Shown here: one piece after another, positions 61,930 to 64,000 of the stretch | How positions within the stretch are numbered: position 1 is the stretch's first letter | How the letters are laid out: each line of letters starts with the position of its first letter | Assembly: GCF_016889805.1 (NCBI RefSeq) | Contig: NZ_CP069535.1 | Location: forward strand, 1,612,001-1,676,000 | Origin: Rhodanobacter sp. FDAARGOS 1247 | Lineage (GTDB): Bacteria > Pseudomonadota > Gammaproteobacteria > Xanthomonadales > Rhodanobacteraceae | Length of the DNA stretch: 64,000 bases | Reading direction: 5' to 3' | The notes under the pieces: generated by a model | What the model was told of the DNA's origin: nothing | What the model saw: the letters and a program-made list of their open reading frames with translations, nothing else | Database searches by the model: none | Position numbers and translations under genes: made by a program

Positions 61930-62067
61930 TGCACCGGTCCGTCCGGCGCGGGCCGGTCGACCATCGCCGAGGCGCATGGCGACTTCATCGGGATCCAGTT
62001 CGCCACCGCGCTGGAGTTGCTGTCTTGCGCGGCGGGCACCGGCCGCCGGCCAGGCTCAGGCGGCTAG
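61930..62067 (+). pseudogene. possible relic of an adenylylsulfate kinase (CysC) P-loop
   Basis: The frame reading +1 relative to cysH contains TGPSGAGRSTIAEA at about 61933-61974, close to the CysC P-loop (TGLSGAGKSTIA) with Lys replaced by Arg. The rest of the frame (to a stop near 62067) shows no clear CysC homology and overlaps the end of cysB. It has no start of its own. It may be a decayed remnant of a cysDNC-type gene, or a coincidence. Confidence 0.3.
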
Positions 62068-63045
62068 CGCGGCCTGCCGGCGCTCCCGCCAGTGCGGCAC
62101 CCCGGTCCATTCGCCGGCGGCGGTGTCGCCGGCCAGCACCCGCGCCACGTCGCGGCGGTCGAGATGCGGCGCGAACTGCGTGACGAACTCCAGCACGTAC
62201 TCGCGCAGCACGCTCTCGCGACGCAGCACGATCCAGGTCGTGCATTGCGGAAACAGGTGATCGGCCGGCAGCACGGCCAGGTCGGTGTCGGCCGGCAGCA
62301 TCGCCATCTCGGCCAGCACGCCGATGCCGAGCCCGGTGCGCACGTAGGTCTTGATCAGGTCGGCATCGCCGGCGGTCATCGCGACATGCGGCTGCAGCTG
62401 GCGCGCCTCGAACGCGCGGCGCAGCGAGGAGTCGGCCTTGACGGAAGAGTCGTAGCTGACCAGCGGGAGTTTCGCCAGGGCGTCCAGCGAAGGCGGCTGG
62501 CCGCTGGTGGCCAGCGGATGCTCCCGCGGCGCAAGGATCACCCGATGCCAGCGATAGGCCGGCAGCGCGATGCCGCTGCCGGGCGGCGCGCCGGCCGTGC
62601 TGATCACCGCCAGATCGACCCGGCCTGCTTCCAGTTGCGCCAGCACCTCGCTGTCGCGGCCCGGCTGCAGGTGCACGCTGACTCGCGGATAGCTCTGGCT
62701 GAGCATTCCGATCGCGGCGGGCAGGGCGAAGCGGGCCTGGGTGTGGGTGGTGGCGATGCGCAGCTCGCCGTGCGCCTCGTTGCGCAGGTTGGCGGCGATC
62801 GAGCGGATGTTGGCCGCTTCGGCCAGGATCGTGCGCGCCCGCTCCAGCACCTGCCGGCCGGCATGGGTCACCGTGTCCAGGCTCTTGCCCTTGCGCACGA
62901 ACAGCTGGAAACCCAGCTCGTCCTCAAGCTGCCGCAGCTGCTTGCTCAGGCCGGGCTGGGTGGCGTGCACGCGTTCCGCGGCCAGAGTGATGTTCAGGCC
63001 GGAGTCGGCGATGGCTACCAGGTAGCGCAGTTGGGTCAGGGTCAT
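62056..63045 (-). CDS. cysB: LysR-family regulator of cysteine biosynthesis
   Basis: CysB activates sulfate assimilation genes when sulfur is limiting, with N-acetylserine as inducer. The 329-residue protein begins MTLTQLRYLVAIADSGLNIT and has the LysR winged helix (1-65; AAERVHATQPGLSKQLRQLE) and a substrate-binding domain of the CysB/Cbl type (about 90-305), including VISTAGAPPGSGIALPAY and TAGDADLIKTYVRTGLGIGV. ATG 63045 matches the family; a longer frame upstream is not used. It lies between cysH and cysG and is transcribed away from cysG. Confidence 0.93.
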   Translation of the reverse strand: MTLTQLRYLVAIADSGLNITLAAERVHATQPGLSKQLRQLEDELGFQLFVRKGKSLDTVTHAGRQVLERARTILAEAANIRSIAANLRNEAHGELRIATTHTQARFALPAAIGMLSQSYPRVSVHLQPGRDSEVLAQLEAGRVDLAVISTAGAPPGSGIALPAYRWHRVILAPREHPLATSGQPPSLDALAKLPLVSYDSSVKADSSLRRAFEARQLQPHVAMTAGDADLIKTYVRTGLGIGVLAEMAMLPADTDLAVLPADHLFPQCTTWIVLRRESVLREYVLEFVTQFAPHLDRRDVARVLAGDTAAGEWTGVPHWRERRQAALAA

Positions 63046-63206
63046 GGCGAAGTTCTCGTGTACGGTCGGGATCGTGGAGGCGAGGCGCGAACGAAACACG
63101 GATACATCGCGTGGCAGCCGGCGTGGTCAGGGTGGGCACAAGGCCGCGGGCCGCCACCGGGGGCAGGGCTTCAGGGGATGCGTGGCCTGGACGTGATTTC
63201 ATGATC

Positions 63207-63222
63207 AGACGTCTATACGTCC
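63207..63222. promoter_or_regulatory. tandem MetJ-like ACGT boxes
   Basis: AGACGTCT (63207-63214) is an exact copy of the MetJ met-box consensus, followed without a gap by ATACGTCC (63215-63222). They overlap the -10 of the minus-strand promoter. The array matches the one upstream of cysJ over CAGACGTNTNNACGTCCA. The factor is unknown. Confidence 0.5.
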
Positions 63223-63240
63223 ATTTGATGGATTGGTCAA
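63212..63240 (-). promoter_or_regulatory. sigma70 promoter reading towards cysB
   Basis: On the minus strand TTGACC (63240-63235), a 17-bp spacer and TATAGA (63217-63212) form a near-consensus vegetative promoter. It points to cysB, 160 nt away. The ACGT boxes cover its -10. Confidence 0.6.
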
Positions 63241-63352
63241 GTTTTCGGCAACATGCCGTGGCGGCATATGCGCGGTGGCGCAAATCATTTGTCGCCGCCG
63301 CTGGCGCGCGGATAGCGTGGTCGCATCGCCATACCTGCACCGGACGCATCGC

Positions 63353-64000
63353 ATGAAGTTGTATCCCCTGTTCGCCGATCTGTCCCGCCGCGCCGTGCTG
63401 GTGGTCGGTGGTGGCCCGGTGGCCGAACGCAAGGTGGCGGCGCTGCTCGGCGCGCAGGCGCAGGTCACGGTGAACGCGCCCACGCTGACGCCGCAGCTGC
63501 GGCGGTGGGTGGCCGATGGCCGCGTGGCCCACCGCCACGAATCGTTCCGCGAAAGCTGGCTGGATCGGGTCTGGCTGGTGGTGGCGGCGACCTCGGACGT
63601 CGAGCTGAACCGCCTGATCGCGACCTTTGCCGAGCTGCGGCGGATCTTCGTCAACGTGGTGGACGACGCAGCCCTGTCGAGTTTTCACGTGCCGGCCGTG
63701 GTCGACCGGTCGCCGCTGACCATCGCCATCTCCAGCGGCGGCGAGGCGCCGATGCTGGCCCGACTGGTGCGCGAGCGGCTGGAGGGCTTGCTGGATCACT
63801 CGCTGGGCGCGCTGGCCACGCTGGCGGCCGGCCTGCGCAAGCGCATCCGGGCACGGCATCCGGACATGGCTGCGCGCCGGCGCTTCTACGAGAACCTGTT
63901 CACCGGTCCGGTGGCGGGCCTGCTGCGGCAGGGCCGGCCGGAAGCCGCCCGCCAGGCGATGGAAGCGACGCTGCTGGCGCTGCCGGAGGCGCCGACCGGT
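63353..64000 (+). CDS. cysG: siroheme synthase, N-terminal part (cut by window end)
   Basis: CysG makes siroheme, the cofactor of CysI, from uroporphyrinogen III. The 216 residues in the window cover the N-terminal dehydrogenase/ferrochelatase module: LYPLFADLSRRAVLVVGGG (NAD site), VAATSDVELNRLIAT, FVNVVDDAALSSFHVPAVVD and ISSGGEAPMLARLVRERL. The following dimerisation region continues to the window end without a stop. A C-terminal methyltransferase domain, expected for a trifunctional CysG, cannot be seen; a CysG/Met8-like single module remains possible. Confidence 0.93.
   Translation, partial: MKLYPLFADLSRRAVLVVGGGPVAERKVAALLGAQAQVTVNAPTLTPQLRRWVADGRVAHRHESFRESWLDRVWLVVAATSDVELNRLIATFAELRRIFVNVVDDAALSSFHVPAVVDRSPLTIAISSGGEAPMLARLVRERLEGLLDHSLGALATLAAGLRKRIRARHPDMAARRRFYENLFTGPVAGLLRQGRPEAARQAMEATLLALPEAPTG

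Larger units (their letters stand above)
63046..63352. other. cysB-cysG divergent intergenic region
   Basis: These 307 bp hold no supported gene. They contain the minus-strand promoter at 63212-63240 and tandem ACGT boxes at 63207-63222. A short hairpin, ATGCCG-tgg-CGGCAT, lies near 63253-63267. I could not find a convincing plus-strand promoter for cysG. The minus-strand leader to cysB would be about 160 nt long. Confidence 0.6.

Overview
The window is GC-rich, densely packed chromosomal DNA of a gammaproteobacterium that I place in the Xanthomonadales, most likely the Rhodanobacteraceae (Rhodanobacter/Dyella-like). This is an inference from gene order and protein features: fabD-fabG-acpP-fabF-pabB-pabC-mltG-tmk-holB, a 117-residue xanthomonad-type PilZ, class III PHA synthase genes phaE-phaC, mtnA next to gyrA, GyrA with Gln at position 83, and cysJIH with cysB and cysG. 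No phage, transposase, rRNA operon or CRISPR array was seen. Nearly everything is housekeeping; the novelty lies mainly in intergenic elements and small oddities inside genes.

Layout. 1-7708: end of fabD, fatty-acid genes, folate genes pabB/pabC, mltG, tmk and holB, mostly joined by 1-4 nt overlaps. 7705-12137: a PIG-L deacetylase and a GAF-GAF-PAS-GGDEF-EAL c-di-GMP enzyme lie between holB and pilZ. 12423-27095: a complete 14-gene nuoA-N complex I operon with nuoC and nuoD separate. 27173-36660: the translation/RNA operon metY (initiator tRNA), rimP, nusA, infB, rbfA, truB, rpsO, pnp, with several terminators and hairpins between the genes. 36788-38929: phaE-phaC. 39092-41186: a secreted PD40 beta-propeller protein, divergent from mtnA. 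41489-46657: gyrA, a peroxiredoxin, an hsp20/cbpA heat-shock pair behind a sigma32-like promoter, and a PilH-type response regulator. 46727-54137, minus strand: an oxidoreductase, a LOG family protein, and the 2-oxoglutarate dehydrogenase genes (sucA-sucB-lpdA in transcription order). 54477-57417, minus strand: a GNAT protein, a ribosomal-oxygenase (L16 hydroxylase) homologue and a TauE/SafE permease. 57577-64000: assimilatory sulfate reduction, cysJIH, then cysB (minus) and the start of cysG.

Most interesting signals: (1) a roughly 57-bp double-hairpin repeat in the gaps rimP-nusA, rpsO-pnp and sucA-sucB, with a degenerate copy in cysJ-cysI, in both orientations and always inside operons; (2) tandem 8-bp ACGT boxes resembling MetJ operators upstream of cysJ and over a strong promoter pointing at cysB; (3) a 23-bp near-perfect hairpin in the rpsO leader; (4) a 17-residue in-frame insertion bounded by short direct repeats in the FAD/NADPH module of CysJ; (5) a histone-like Lys/Ala tail on PhaE; (6) a short CysC-like P-loop relic after cysH. 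Coordinates, translations and hairpins were read directly from the sequence. Family assignments are from remembered homologues, not database searches.
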